From assembly GCA_017533165.1 (NCBI GenBank), contig JAFXIM010000004.1, positions 1-11,581 on the forward strand: a stretch of DNA of 11,581 nt, read 5' to 3'. This DNA comes from Eggerthellaceae bacterium. Lineage in GTDB: Bacteria; Actinomycetota; Coriobacteriia; Coriobacteriales; Eggerthellaceae. Shown here piece after piece: positions 1 to 8,557 of this stretch. The notes beneath the pieces are model-generated. The model was not told where the DNA came from, ran no database searches, and was given only the letters and a program-made list of their open reading frames with translations. The position numbers and the translations under genes were made by a program. How positions within the stretch are numbered: the stretch's first letter is position 1; each line of letters starts with the position of its first letter.

Positions 1-520
1 CATGGCCGAGCTCTACGATCAGACCCAGCAGTTCCTCAACGATGAGGAGCTCACCGTGAACGCCTTCGCCCACCGCATCGCGTTCAACTGCATCCCGCAT
101 ATCGACGTCTTCCTGGAGGACGGTTCCACCAAGGAAGAGTGGAAGATGGTCGTTGAGACGAAGAAGATCTTCGGCGACGACTCCATCAAGGTTGCCGCAA
201 CCTGCGTACGCGTTCCGGTGCTTCGCTGCCACGCTGAGAGCATCAACGTGGAGCTCAACGAGCCCGTGAGCGTCGAGGAGGCCAAGGAGGCTCTGGCTTA
301 CGCTGACGGCGTGGTGCTCTTCGACTGCCCAGAGGAGAAGGAATACCCCATGCCCGGACTGCTCGCCGGCACTAACGAAACCTATGTCGGCCGCGTTCGC
401 AAGGACCCCACTGTGGAAAACGGCCTCGCTTTCTGGTGCGTTGCCGATCAGATCCGCAAGGGTGCTGCTCTGAACGCAGTGCAGATCGCGCAGCTGCTGC
501 TTCCCAAGACCGAGGAATAG
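1..520 (+). CDS. asd: Aspartate-semialdehyde dehydrogenase, C-terminal part (5' end outside window)
   Basis: This is the C-terminal 172 or so residues of aspartate-semialdehyde dehydrogenase. The enzyme reduces L-aspartyl-4-phosphate to the semialdehyde with NADPH, the branch point to lysine/diaminopimelate, threonine and methionine, in the cytoplasm. The family is normally about 340-370 residues, so roughly half is missing and the ATG at position 2 is almost certainly an internal methionine. Visible landmarks, counted from that Met, are the substrate-binding segment [13 protein letters not shown] (residues 69-81, with the family's conserved Arg70 and His77) and the C-terminal helix [16 protein letters not shown] (152-167). 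The catalytic cysteine and the Rossmann NADP domain lie upstream of the window. The stop is TAG at 518-520. tlyA begins 52 bp downstream on the same strand, so co-transcription is possible. The family assignment is secure. Confidence 0.93.
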   Translation, partial: MAELYDQTQQFLNDEELTVNAFAHRIAFNCIPHIDVFLEDGSTKEEWKMVVETKKIFGDDSIKVAATCVRVPVLRCHAESINVELNEPVSVEEAKEALAYADGVVLFDCPEEKEYPMPGLLAGTNETYVGRVRKDPTVENGLAFWCVADQIRKGAALNAVQIAQLLLPKTEE

Positions 521-572
521 GCTCTGGCGCAGCCGGCGCCAAGGCAAAGCTGCCGCGAAAAAGCCGAATAGC

Positions 573-1367
573 GTGAAGAAGCCGAAGAAAATACGACTTG
601 ACGATCTGCTGATCGAGCAAGGCCTGTTCAACGATGCGGGCGAGGTGCTGCGCGCCGTGATGGCGCGTGAGGTGCGCGTGGATGACGTGTATGTGACGAG
701 CCCGGCAATCAAGGCATTGCCCGATGCTGACATATTCGTGAAAAACCGCCGTCAGTTCGTCTCGCGCGGTGGCTACAAGCTGCAAACGGCCCTCGAGGCC
801 TTCGGGCAGGATGTGCGCGGCATGCGCTGTATCGACATCGGCTCTTCGACGGGCGGTTTTACGGATTGCCTTTTGCAGGCGGGTGCGCAAAGCGTGGCCT
901 GCGTCGACGTGAACTACGGGCAGCTTGCCATGAAGTTGCGCCAGGACGCGCGCGTCGTTGTGTTCGAGCGCACCAACATCAAGATGGCTGACCCAGCTGA
1001 ACTGGGGGCTCCCTTCGATCTGATCGTAATTGACGTGAGCTTCATTGGACTGGCGCAGCTGGCTCCCGTGTTTGCGAGCCTTTCCCGTTCGGGCGGGGAA
1101 GGTGAGTTCGCCGGTGCGGGTGAGGCTTCGTGCGTCGGATGTGCACCCACGGTGTTCATCGGCTTGATTAAGCCGCAGTTCGAATCGCATCATGAGGAGA
1201 CCGATCGCGGTGTCGTGCGCGATGAGGCCGTGCGCTTGCGCACCATCGACGAGGTCAAGGCGGCCCTTGAGAGCGAGGGCTTCGTGATTGACGGCGTGGT
1301 CGAATCTGCCATCAAGGGGCCGAAGGGCAACGTCGAATACCTTGTGCGAGCAGTGTATCGGGCTTAA
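573..1367 (+). CDS. tlyA: TlyA family 16S/23S rRNA (cytidine-2'-O)-methyltransferase with an extra loop
   Basis: This 264-residue protein combines an N-terminal S4-type RNA-binding domain (about 7-65, RLDDLLIEQGL) with an FtsJ/RrmJ-like Rossmann methyltransferase domain. The SAM-binding motif is DIGSSTGGFTD at 88-98. The TlyA signatures DVNYGQLAMKLRQD (112-125) and ERTNI (132-136) are present. Candidate catalytic residues matching the K-D-K-E tetrad known for the family are Lys69 in RGGYK, Asp154 in IDVSF, Lys200 in LIKPQFE and Glu255 in GNVEYLV. Known TlyA proteins 2'-O-methylate rRNA cytidines and affect capreomycin sensitivity; some have haemolysin-like annotations. The segment 169-192 (GGEGEFAGAGEAS and flanks) is about 20 residues longer than the usual loop before LIKPQFE and carries a repeat also seen elsewhere in the window. 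The GTG start is chosen because KKIRLDDLL is the family N-terminus. No clear Shine-Dalgarno precedes it and the frame stays open upstream, so the exact start is uncertain. Confidence 0.93.
   Translation: MKKPKKIRLDDLLIEQGLFNDAGEVLRAVMAREVRVDDVYVTSPAIKALPDADIFVKNRRQFVSRGGYKLQTALEAFGQDVRGMRCIDIGSSTGGFTDCLLQAGAQSVACVDVNYGQLAMKLRQDARVVVFERTNIKMADPAELGAPFDLIVIDVSFIGLAQLAPVFASLSRSGGEGEFAGAGEASCVGCAPTVFIGLIKPQFESHHEETDRGVVRDEAVRLRTIDEVKAALESEGFVIDGVVESAIKGPKGNVEYLVRAVYRA
1079..1106 (+). repeat. Hairpin-forming copy of a dispersed repeat inside tlyA
   Basis: Positions 1079-1087 and 1094-1102 form a 9-bp stem (one G-T wobble) around a 6-nt loop. The right arm runs into the 13-mer CGGGGAAGGTGAG (1094-1106). 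The same 13-mer lies at 6554-6566 in the transporter gene. In both places TGCGTCGGA follows (1131-1139 and 6578-6586), at different spacing. It encodes the GGEGEF part of the extra TlyA loop. One shared 13-mer in a window this size can be chance; two shared blocks in the same order make chance less likely. Confidence 0.4.
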
Positions 1368-1374
1368 GGCGCCG

Positions 1375-1507
1375 CGCTTGCCTTCTCCAGCGGTTGCGTC
1401 TGCTAAGCGCTCGCCCTCTTCATCGGTCGCCTCCGGCGGTACATTTGCCCTCTTATCGGTTTCGTTTGGCTCCGCGCTTACCTTCTCGGCTTCAGCTAAT
1501 GTGAAGA
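1375..1507 (-). repeat. Four degenerate 33-34 bp tandem repeats between tlyA and rplM
   Basis: Four units begin at about 1375, 1408, 1442 and 1475. Their shared cores are GCCTTCTC (1380), GCCCTCTT (1413), GCCCTCTT (1447) and ACCTTCTC (1480), spaced 33, 34 and 33 bp. Units 1 and 2 match at roughly 20 of their first 26 positions. Units 2 and 3 share GCCCTCTT, then ATCGGT. Read on the minus strand, the block translates as 11-residue units (AEKVSAEPNET, DKRANVPPEAT, DEEGERLADAT, AGEGKRGAL). These resemble the GEGR/GEGER loop of the transporter at 5778-7238. I see no convincing start or ribosome binding site here, so I treat it as a repeat block rather than a gene. Confidence 0.55.
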
Positions 1508-1564
1508 GCTCGTGGGAGTGGTGGAAAAAAGCGCGGCTCAACAGGGATTTCCTGGGGATTGCCC

Positions 1565-1594
1565 TTGACTTTACCCACGCCGAGAAAATAAACT
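1565..1594 (+). promoter_or_regulatory. Sigma-70-type promoter for rplM-rpsI
   Basis: TTGACT (1565-1570) and TAAACT (1589-1594) are separated by 18 bp, close to the consensus housekeeping promoter. Transcription would start near 1601, about 190 nt before the rplM start codon. That is a long leader, consistent with the structure seen there. The site is placed by eye only. Confidence 0.55.
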
Positions 1595-1600
1595 AAGCAG

Positions 1601-1791
1601 GTTCGCTTTCAAAAGCCCCGTACATGCAGAAAAGCGAGGAAACGTCAGGTGACGGAAGTCCAGACCAGATCCGACGTGTCGGCGTAGGAACCCGACATCC
1701 GCGCAAGGCTGCACTTTTGAAAACAAACACCCCCCTGTAAGGCGGCCGCTTCAACCGCCGAGCAGGACTTCAAGTTATTGGAGGAATAATA
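1601..1791 (+). promoter_or_regulatory. Candidate structured 5' leader of the L13-S9 mRNA
   Basis: TTTCAAAAG (1607-1615) is perfectly complementary to CTTTTGAAA (1714-1722). The pairing would close a domain of about 100 nt. Inside it lie a CGTC/GACG hairpin (1643-1646 with 1651-1654, loop AGGT) and a TGTCGG/CCGACA hairpin (1677-1682 with 1692-1697). A further GGCGG/CCGCC stem (1741-1745 with 1755-1759) stands before the ribosome binding site. L13 leaders that bind ribosomal protein and repress translation are known in other bacteria. Whether this one belongs to a described class cannot be told by eye. No intrinsic terminator is visible in it, so control of translation is the likelier mode. 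Confidence 0.4.
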
Positions 1792-2220
1792 GTGAAGACG
1801 TATTATGCAAAGCCCGGCGAGGTCGAGCGCGAGTGGCTCGTCATCGACGCTGCCGATCAGGTTCTTGGTCGCGTTGCAACCAAGGCTGCTCAGATTCTCA
1901 AGGGCAAGCACAAGCCGCAGTACACCCCGCATGTTGACACGGGCGACTTCGTGATCATCATCAACGCGGACAAGATCCGCGTGACGGGTACCAAGGCAGC
2001 ATCCAAGAGCTACTATCGTCACAGTGGTTTCCCCGGCGGACTGAAGTCTGAGACCTTCACTGAGGCCATGGCAAAGCATCCGGAGCGCGTGATCGAGCAT
2101 GCTGTTAAGGGCATGCTGCCGAAGAACACGCTCGGCCGCGCTATGGGCAAGAAGCTCAAGGTCTACACTGGCGCGGAGCATCCGCACCAGGCGCAGCAGC
2201 CCCGTCAGATCGAACTGTAG
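1792..2220 (+). CDS. rplM: 50S ribosomal protein L13
   Basis: This 142-residue protein is L13, an early-assembling large-subunit protein that binds 23S rRNA. Family landmarks are W35-type [15 protein letters not shown] near the N-terminus (about 15-29), [17 protein letters not shown] (37-53), [10 protein letters not shown] (74-83) and the C-terminal [11 protein letters not shown] (108-118) with [14 protein letters not shown]. The length is the family's usual one. It starts at GTG 1792, with GGAGG (1780-1784) seven bases upstream, and stops at TAG 2218-2220. The stop overlaps the ribosome binding site of rpsI, which follows after 12 bp: the standard L13-S9 operon, probably translationally coupled. 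Expression is likely driven by the promoter near 1565 through a long leader. Confidence 0.97.
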   Translation: MKTYYAKPGEVEREWLVIDAADQVLGRVATKAAQILKGKHKPQYTPHVDTGDFVIIINADKIRVTGTKAASKSYYRHSGFPGGLKSETFTEAMAKHPERVIEHAVKGMLPKNTLGRAMGKKLKVYTGAEHPHQAQQPRQIEL

Positions 2221-2232
2221 GAGGGATAACAC

Positions 2233-2625
2233 ATGACTGGTGAAGCTCTGTATTACGGCACTGGCCGTCGTAAGAATGCTGTTGCTCGCGTCCGCCTCGT
2301 TCCGGGCACTGGCAAGGTAACCGTTAACGGCCGTGAGGGCCTCGAGTATTTCGGCCGTCAGGCTCTGCTCGACGCTGCTCTGGTTCCGTTCAAGGTGACC
2401 GACACGGTTGATCACTTCGACGTTATCGCCAACATTTGTGGCGGTGGCGTTTCTGGTCAGTCCGGCGCTCTGCGTCATGGCATCTCTCGTGCACTGCTCG
2501 AGGCTGGCGACTACCGTGCCGAGCTGAAGAAGGCTGGCTTCCTTACCCGCGACGCCCGTATGGTCGAGCGCAAGAAGTACGGTCTCAAGAAGGCTCGTCG
2601 TCGTCCGCAGTTCTCGAAGCGCTAG
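2233..2625 (+). CDS. rpsI: 30S ribosomal protein S9
   Basis: This 130-residue protein is S9, a small-subunit head protein whose C-terminal tail reaches the P-site tRNA. Diagnostic segments are [19 protein letters not shown] (about 7-25), [20 protein letters not shown] (a conserved S9 block in the middle) and the basic tail [19 protein letters not shown] ending in the invariant Lys-Arg. It starts at ATG 2233 with AGGAGGG from 2219, which overlaps the rplM stop. It ends with TAG at 2623-2625 and is followed about 70 bp later by a strong terminator, so it is the last gene of the operon. Confidence 0.97.
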   Translation: MTGEALYYGTGRRKNAVARVRLVPGTGKVTVNGREGLEYFGRQALLDAALVPFKVTDTVDHFDVIANICGGGVSGQSGALRHGISRALLEAGDYRAELKKAGFLTRDARMVERKKYGLKKARRRPQFSKR

Positions 2626-2697
2626 GCTGCGAAGCTGCTGCTACTGGCTGCGCCTTGTTGGCTGCCGGCTGGTGGCCCAAAAGCATACGCTTTCAAG

Positions 2698-2731
2698 GAA
2701 AGACCCGTCTGGGAAACCAGGCGGGTCTTTC
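2698..2731 (+). terminator. Intrinsic terminator of rplM-rpsI
   Basis: Arms 2698-2712 and 2717-2731 pair over 15 bp with a single G-U wobble (T2708 with G2721) around a GAAA tetraloop. The 3' arm ends in TCTTTC and is followed by TTGTG, giving a short U-rich tail. This is the strongest hairpin in the window. Confidence 0.88.
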
Positions 2732-2832
2732 TTGTGATGCGGGTGGAAGGTGTAGGCGGAGGGTGTGGGCAGTTGATGCGGGCAGATGATGAGGGCGGAA
2801 GGCGTTTTGCATACCCGTGGGTCGCATACGCA

Positions 2833-2861
2833 AACGGAGCCCGGATCAACCGGGCTCCGTT
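2833..2861 (-). terminator. Terminator hairpin downstream of glnN
   Basis: Perfect 12-bp arms AACGGAGCCCGG and CCGGGCTCCGTT enclose a 5-nt loop. The hairpin lies 28 bp past the end of the minus-strand glnN. Read on the minus strand the stem ends in GTT and is followed by TGCG, so the U-tract is short. It could also back up termination of rpsI transcription from the other side. Confidence 0.7.
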
Positions 2862-2888
2862 CGGTCTTCATTTGGTTTTGCGCACGCT

Positions 2889-4979
<2,091 letters not shown>

Positions 4980-5229
4980 GAGATTCCAATCTCGTCTGGT
5001 TGCCATCAAACGATCATTGTAACCCGACACGTCGCAAAAGCGGTTCTCAACTGGGTAATTTGGATATGAGGTGGGGAAGGTAAGCGCCGAGCGCACGTGA
5101 GCTCTGGCGAACGAGAGCATGGCGGCCGCGCTGTCGAGCGAAAGGCCGATTCCGTAGCCGTATCTGGGTAGAGCGCCTTTCGCCCTCGATGGATGGATGG
5201 GTGCTTCCGCTGAATGGCGAGCGCGTCGC
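4980..5229. other. glnN upstream region with one repeat copy and an inverted repeat
   Basis: No gene is evident between the thioesterase stop and the glnN start. TACAAT on the minus strand lies a few bases before ATG 5006 and could be a -10 element, but I find no -35 at proper spacing. GCGAAAGGC (5138-5146) and GCCTTTCGC (5175-5183) form a perfect 9-bp inverted repeat with a 28-nt spacer and no T-run. This is a weak candidate terminator for the thioesterase gene. Three and a quarter ATGG units occur at about 5188-5200. Confidence 0.35.
5073..5092 (+). repeat. Intergenic copy of the dispersed GAAGGTRAGCG repeat
   Basis: The 19-mer beginning at 5074 (GGGAAGGTAAGCGCCGAGC) matches the minus-strand sequence of 1487-1469 at 17 of 19 positions. 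It therefore looks like a relative of the tandem block between tlyA and rplM. It lies upstream of glnN and outside any recognised gene. A single match of this length is not conclusive. Confidence 0.35.
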
Positions 5230-5667
5230 CTATTTCGCCTTGGCTTCCGCGCGACGCCGTTCGATCTCGGCGAGACGCTCATAGGAGACGATCTTGGTGG
5301 TGAAGGTGCCGTCGGACATGACGTCGCCTTCGTCGTCATAGGCAACCACATCCCAGATCTGCTTCGAGCCTTCGATGCGGTTCAGGGTCGCAACTCCTCG
5401 CATCGAGCCCTCCTTGCCGCTTTTGCGGTGGCGAATGTTGGCCTCGATGCCGAAGGGCACCTCGACTTCGAAGTCGGCCATAAGCGCAGCACCCTGGCTG
5501 GCCACCGCCTCGAGCAGCGCGATGGTGACTCCTCCGTGAACAACGCCGAAGGGCTGGCGGAGCTTGTCGGTAATGGGCATAATGGCCTCAACGTGCTCGG
5601 GGCTTTGAACGGTGTAGGTGAAGCCGAGAACCCCGTTAAAGCCCTTGTATGCGTCGTATTCAAACAT
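5230..5667 (-). CDS. PaaI-type hotdog-fold thioesterase
   Basis: This 145-residue single-domain protein is of the PaaI/YdiI hotdog class, enzymes that hydrolyse acyl- or aroyl-CoA thioesters in the cytoplasm. The diagnostic turn and helix is [20 protein letters not shown] (38-57), with His44-Gly45-Gly46 and Glu53 in the position of the catalytic acid of this class. The beta-strand EANIRHRK (75-82) follows, as in relatives. The C-terminal 17 residues are an Ala/Glu/Arg-rich helix. It starts at ATG 5667 with GAGG five bases upstream and stops at TAG 5232-5230. The substrate cannot be read from the sequence; 1,4-dihydroxy-2-naphthoyl-CoA (menaquinone pathway) and phenylacetyl-CoA types share the motif, and the neighbours do not decide. 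It has its own promoter and lies upstream of glnN on the same strand. Confidence 0.85.
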   Translation of the reverse strand: MFEYDAYKGFNGVLGFTYTVQSPEHVEAIMPITDKLRQPFGVVHGGVTIALLEAVASQGAALMADFEVEVPFGIEANIRHRKSGKEGSMRGVATLNRIEGSKQIWDVVAYDDEGDVMSDGTFTTKIVSYERLAEIERRRAEAKAK

Positions 5668-5702
5668 GGTCGCCTCGTTTCTTGCGTTTTCGTCAGCCGT
5701 CT

Positions 5703-5731
5703 ATGCTATCCGTTTGGGTATTCTCTTTCAA
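5703..5731 (-). promoter_or_regulatory. Promoter of the hotdog thioesterase gene
   Basis: On the minus strand TTGAAA (5731-5726) and TAGCAT (5708-5703) are separated by exactly 17 bp, which puts the transcript start near 5696 and about 30 nt before the ATG at 5667. It lies in the 110-bp divergent gap shared with the transporter gene. Confidence 0.55.
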
Positions 5732-5777
5732 TCTTCGGCTCTTAAGCCTAACCCGTTTGTAACTTCTTCCTGCGGGA

Positions 5778-7238
5778 ATGGGGGGTATGATGAGGCTCAT
5801 GGCGTTGAGTAGAAAACAGATCATAGGCGCAGTGGTGGGGGTGCTGCTCACAGCGGGCATTGCCATCGCCCAGCCTTTTACGGGCCTTTCCCCCGAGGCG
5901 ACCATTGTGATTGCCGTGCTTGCGGGCGCTATTGCCTGGTGGGTCGCTGGAGTCCTTCCCGATTTTGTGGTCGGCATCATCATGGCGGTGCTTTTCGTGG
6001 TGTGGGCTGGCGTTCCCGTCGAAGTTGCCTTCGGCGCCTTTGCTTCTCCCATGTGGTGGCTGTTAGTGGCCGCCTTCTGCCTGGCTCATGCTATGCGCGC
6101 AAGCGGCTTGCTCCGGCGCATGTCCCTTGGCGTGCTACGTTTGTTCCCGCGAACCTTTCGCGCCCAAGCCGCCGGGCTTATGGCGGCGGGTTTGTTGGTG
6201 GGCCCCTTTGTTCCCAGCTTGTCGGCAAAGGTGTCCATGCTTGAACCCATGGCACTCGCCATCAGCGACGAGATGGGTTACGAGCGAAAGGGCCGCCAGG
6301 CAAACGGCCTCTTTCTCGCCGTGCTGGTAGGCGTGCGCAACTGCGCGCCAGCGGTGCTGTCGGGCTCGTTTCTCGGCTACGTGGTGTTGGGCCTTCTCCC
6401 TGAGTCCGTGCAAGCTCAGTTCGACATGGCGCACTGGCTGCTTGCCGCCATGCCGTGGTTGCTTGTCGTTACGATCTTGAACTACGCGGCGCTCGTGGCC
6501 CGTTATTCCCCGAAAGGGGAGGGTCGGCGCGCTGCTGATCGAATCGCGCAAAACGGGGAAGGTGAGCGTGCCGAGACTGCGTCGGACGAAAGCCGCTCTG
6601 ATCTTGGTCCTATGACACACGGCGAGAAATGCGTGCTTGTCATCATGGTCGTCACGGCGTTTTTGTGGTTTACCGAGGCGTGGCATGGCGTTCCCGCGTT
6701 TGCGGTGGCGCTCATGGCGGTTGCCGCTATGGCGGCGTGCGGTCAGTTCAAGAAGGAGGACCTTCGCAGTGGCATTGCTTGGGACGTCATTTTGTTCGTG
6801 GGCATGGTGCTGGGGCTTTCCCCGTCTTTTGAGTACGTGGGGGCCAATGTCTGGGTGGCGCAAATCTGCGAGCCTGTGCTCATGATGGTGGCGGGAAACT
6901 CCTATGCTATCGTAATGAGCGTCGCCCTTATAACGGTCGCTCTAAGATTCATTGTTGTGTCGGAAACCGCGTTCATCAATTTGTTCATGGCCGTGGCAGT
7001 TCCCCTGTCGGCTACGCTTGGAGTCAACCCGTGGATCCTTGGGTTCAGCGTGTACGCCATGGTCAACCCTTGGTTCGTGGGTTATCAAAACCCCGTTTAT
7101 CTTGCCGGCGTGGGCGCCGTAGGCGACAAGATGACCACGCACGGAGAGCAAGCGCTGTACTGCGGAGTCTACGTGCTTATCTGCTTGACGGGTTTGCTCG
7201 TTTCGGTGCCGTATTGGCAGTGGCTTGGTCTGGCTTAG
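5778..7238 (+). CDS. SLC13/DASS-type anion (probably carboxylate) transporter
   Basis: This is a strongly hydrophobic protein of about 486 residues with some 11-12 membrane segments in two similar halves, as in the divalent anion:Na+ symporter family (CitT, SdcS, YbhI relatives). In the first half GPFVPSLSAKVSMLEPMALAIS (142-163) occupies the place of the family's first substrate-binding hairpin. In the second half SETAFINLFMAVAVP (395-409) corresponds to the second. Both lack a clean Ser-Asn-Thr motif, so substrate and coupling ion are open; a dicarboxylate or similar anion is a guess. The cytoplasmic loop 242-283 between the halves is polar and contains two related units, GEGRRAAD and GEGERAET. 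Several starts are possible (ATG 5778, 5787, 5790, 5799); G-rich sequence just before 5787 slightly favours that one. The TAG stop shares bases with the TAA of the convergent kinase gene. Confidence 0.8.
   Translation: MGGMMRLMALSRKQIIGAVVGVLLTAGIAIAQPFTGLSPEATIVIAVLAGAIAWWVAGVLPDFVVGIIMAVLFVVWAGVPVEVAFGAFASPMWWLLVAAFCLAHAMRASGLLRRMSLGVLRLFPRTFRAQAAGLMAAGLLVGPFVPSLSAKVSMLEPMALAISDEMGYERKGRQANGLFLAVLVGVRNCAPAVLSGSFLGYVVLGLLPESVQAQFDMAHWLLAAMPWLLVVTILNYAALVARYSPKGEGRRAADRIAQNGEGERAETASDESRSDLGPMTHGEKCVLVIMVVTAFLWFTEAWHGVPAFAVALMAVAAMAACGQFKKEDLRSGIAWDVILFVGMVLGLSPSFEYVGANVWVAQICEPVLMMVAGNSYAIVMSVALITVALRFIVVSETAFINLFMAVAVPLSATLGVNPWILGFSVYAMVNPWFVGYQNPVYLAGVGAVGDKMTTHGEQALYCGVYVLICLTGLLVSVPYWQWLGLA
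6516..6586 (+). repeat. Two tandem copies of the dispersed repeat in the transporter loop
   Basis: GGGGAGGGTCGGCGCGCTG (from 6516) and GGGGAAGGTGAGCGTGCCG (from 6555) match at 14 of 19 positions with a 39-bp offset (13 codons). They give the peptide units GEGRRAAD and GEGERAET. The second copy includes CGGGGAAGGTGAG (6554-6566) and TGCGTCGGA (6578-6586), both also present in order in the extra TlyA loop. The first copy is preceded by a small TTCCCC/GGGGAG hairpin with a GAAA loop (6506-6521). Confidence 0.42.
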
Positions 7239-8557
7239 GAGTCGTACAGGGGCAGGACTAAGGTGAAGGTGGTTACTCCTTCGGAGTTGCAGCTGGCGAA
7301 GATGTCTCCGCCGTGGTCGCGTGCGATATCGCGCGCAATGGCAAGCCCCAATCCGTACCCGCCTGTTTCACGTGTGCGGGCTTCATCGGCTCGGTAGAAG
7401 CGATCGAAGATGCGATTGAGGTCGGCCCCTGCGATTGCGGCGCCCCTGTTTGATACGGCCATGCGTGCTTGGTCGCTTACCTTCTCCAAGCTGATCTTGA
7501 TGGCGCTGCCCTCATCGGAGTACTTGCAGGCGTTGTCCAGCAGCGTCCTTGTCAGGCGGCGGATGCCCTCGGCGTCACCGCATACGAAGACCTCGCTTGC
7601 GATGTCCTCCTCTATTATCGTGCCCCGTTCGAAAGCCACCGATTCGAACTGCAATACTTCGCTTTCGACGGCGTCGCTCAAGTCGAGGGGATCGCGTTTT
7701 TCGTTGCTGCGTTTTTCTCCGTCAAGGCGCGCCAGCTCAAGCATGTCGTTGACAAGGTTTTGCATGTGCGTGGCTTCCGTTTGCGTGCTATCAATCCATT
7801 GCCGCTGGCTATTTATGCTGGCTTCGGGGTGTGCCTGCAGGATGGCTGAGTTTGCCAAGATGACCGTCAGGGGTGTTTTGAGCTCATGAGACGCATCGGC
7901 GACGAATTGACGTTGCTGTTCCCAGGCACGTTCAACCGGGGCAAGCGCCCAGCGCGAGAATCGAACGCCTATTGCGCAGAAGCCTGCTAGCGCAGCTAAG
8001 CCCACGCCAAGCAGCGTTAAGGCCAGCGTTTTCCAGCTGTCGACGGAAGCTGCGTCGGCGAAGGCAACGTAGGCGGCGCCCCTTTCGTACTTTTTGCTGT
8101 AGAGAAGGTTGCTCTTGGAAAGACGGCCGAAAGCGTCCGGTGCGGCTAGGGCGCTTTCGATGGCTTCGTCGAGGTACTCGTCGGAGATCAGCGCGGTAGA
8201 TGAGCTCGAGGGTGTGATCGTGGCGCCTTGCTCGTCGACTTCGTAGACAACCACTGGTGTGAGCTGTGCTTGCGTGAACTCTCCTCCGCCGATGAAAGGG
8301 GGCTGGGGACCGTTTTTGTCAGGTTTGGGTTTGTCTGCTTGGCCGTTTGTGCTGCCGTTGGCGTCTGCGGAGGGAGGGTCATCATAGTGGGCCTTTGAGT
8401 TGACGGCATGGTTGAGTCTTTCCTGCATGAGGGAACTTACGCCAGCGAGGTCCTGACTGTAGGTGAGAAAGCAGATTGCGCTAAAGGCCGCGGCTAGAAC
8501 CAAGGCCACGCAGGCTATGAGCAGGGCGACGAACTTTCTCTGCAGTTTCTCTAACAT
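7235..8557 (-). CDS. Sensor histidine kinase of an OmpR-type two-component system
   Basis: This 440-residue membrane kinase has TM1 at about 10-32, an extracytoplasmic domain of about 140 residues with a Pro/Lys/Asp-rich stretch (58-90), and TM2 at about 175-199. The phosphoacceptor box is RQFVADASHELKTPLT (216-231), His224. The ATP-binding domain shows an N-box LLDNACKYS (339-347), an F-box IFDRFYRADEAR (383-394) and a G2 box GGYGLGLAIA (399-408). The usual DxGxG of the G1 box reads NRGAA (370-374), a variant seen in some kinases of this class. Only about 20 residues separate TM2 from the H-box, so a full HAMP domain appears absent. It starts at ATG 8557, overlaps the end of the regulator gene by 7 bp and has no clear ribosome site, which suggests translational coupling. 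It stops at TAA 7237-7235, overlapping the transporter's stop. The signal is unknown. Confidence 0.92.
   Translation of the reverse strand: MLEKLQRKFVALLIACVALVLAAAFSAICFLTYSQDLAGVSSLMQERLNHAVNSKAHYDDPPSADANGSTNGQADKPKPDKNGPQPPFIGGGEFTQAQLTPVVVYEVDEQGATITPSSSSTALISDEYLDEAIESALAAPDAFGRLSKSNLLYSKKYERGAAYVAFADAASVDSWKTLALTLLGVGLAALAGFCAIGVRFSRWALAPVERAWEQQRQFVADASHELKTPLTVILANSAILQAHPEASINSQRQWIDSTQTEATHMQNLVNDMLELARLDGEKRSNEKRDPLDLSDAVESEVLQFESVAFERGTIIEEDIASEVFVCGDAEGIRRLTRTLLDNACKYSDEGSAIKISLEKVSDQARMAVSNRGAAIAGADLNRIFDRFYRADEARTRETGGYGLGLAIARDIARDHGGDIFASCNSEGVTTFTLVLPLYDS

Noticed and set aside
525..541. TGGCGC/GCGCCA hairpin just after the asd stop as a terminator
   Set aside because: The stem is 6 bp with no T-run, and tlyA follows 31 bp later on the same strand, so read-through is more likely.
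372..1541. Long minus-strand open frame across asd and tlyA
   Set aside because: It is antisense to two confidently identified genes, and its composition (His/Arg/Ala rich) is typical of a shadow frame in GC-rich DNA. Only its part over 1375-1507 is of interest, as repeat-derived sequence.
1288..1596. Plus-strand open frame overlapping the tlyA end, 102 residues
   Set aside because: It overlaps tlyA by 80 bp, shows no family resemblance, has a low-complexity Ser/Ala sequence produced by the tandem repeat, and lacks a clear ribosome site.
4980..5060. GlnR-type operator ahead of glnN
   Set aside because: I looked for the GTnAC-n6-GnAAC pattern and found only fragments such as GTTAC without the partner half at the right spacing.
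4980..5351. N-terminal extension of the glnN frame back to ATG 5351
   Set aside because: The extension is basic and low-complexity, overlaps the thioesterase gene in another frame, and family-like sequence begins only at ARVSDIYGS.
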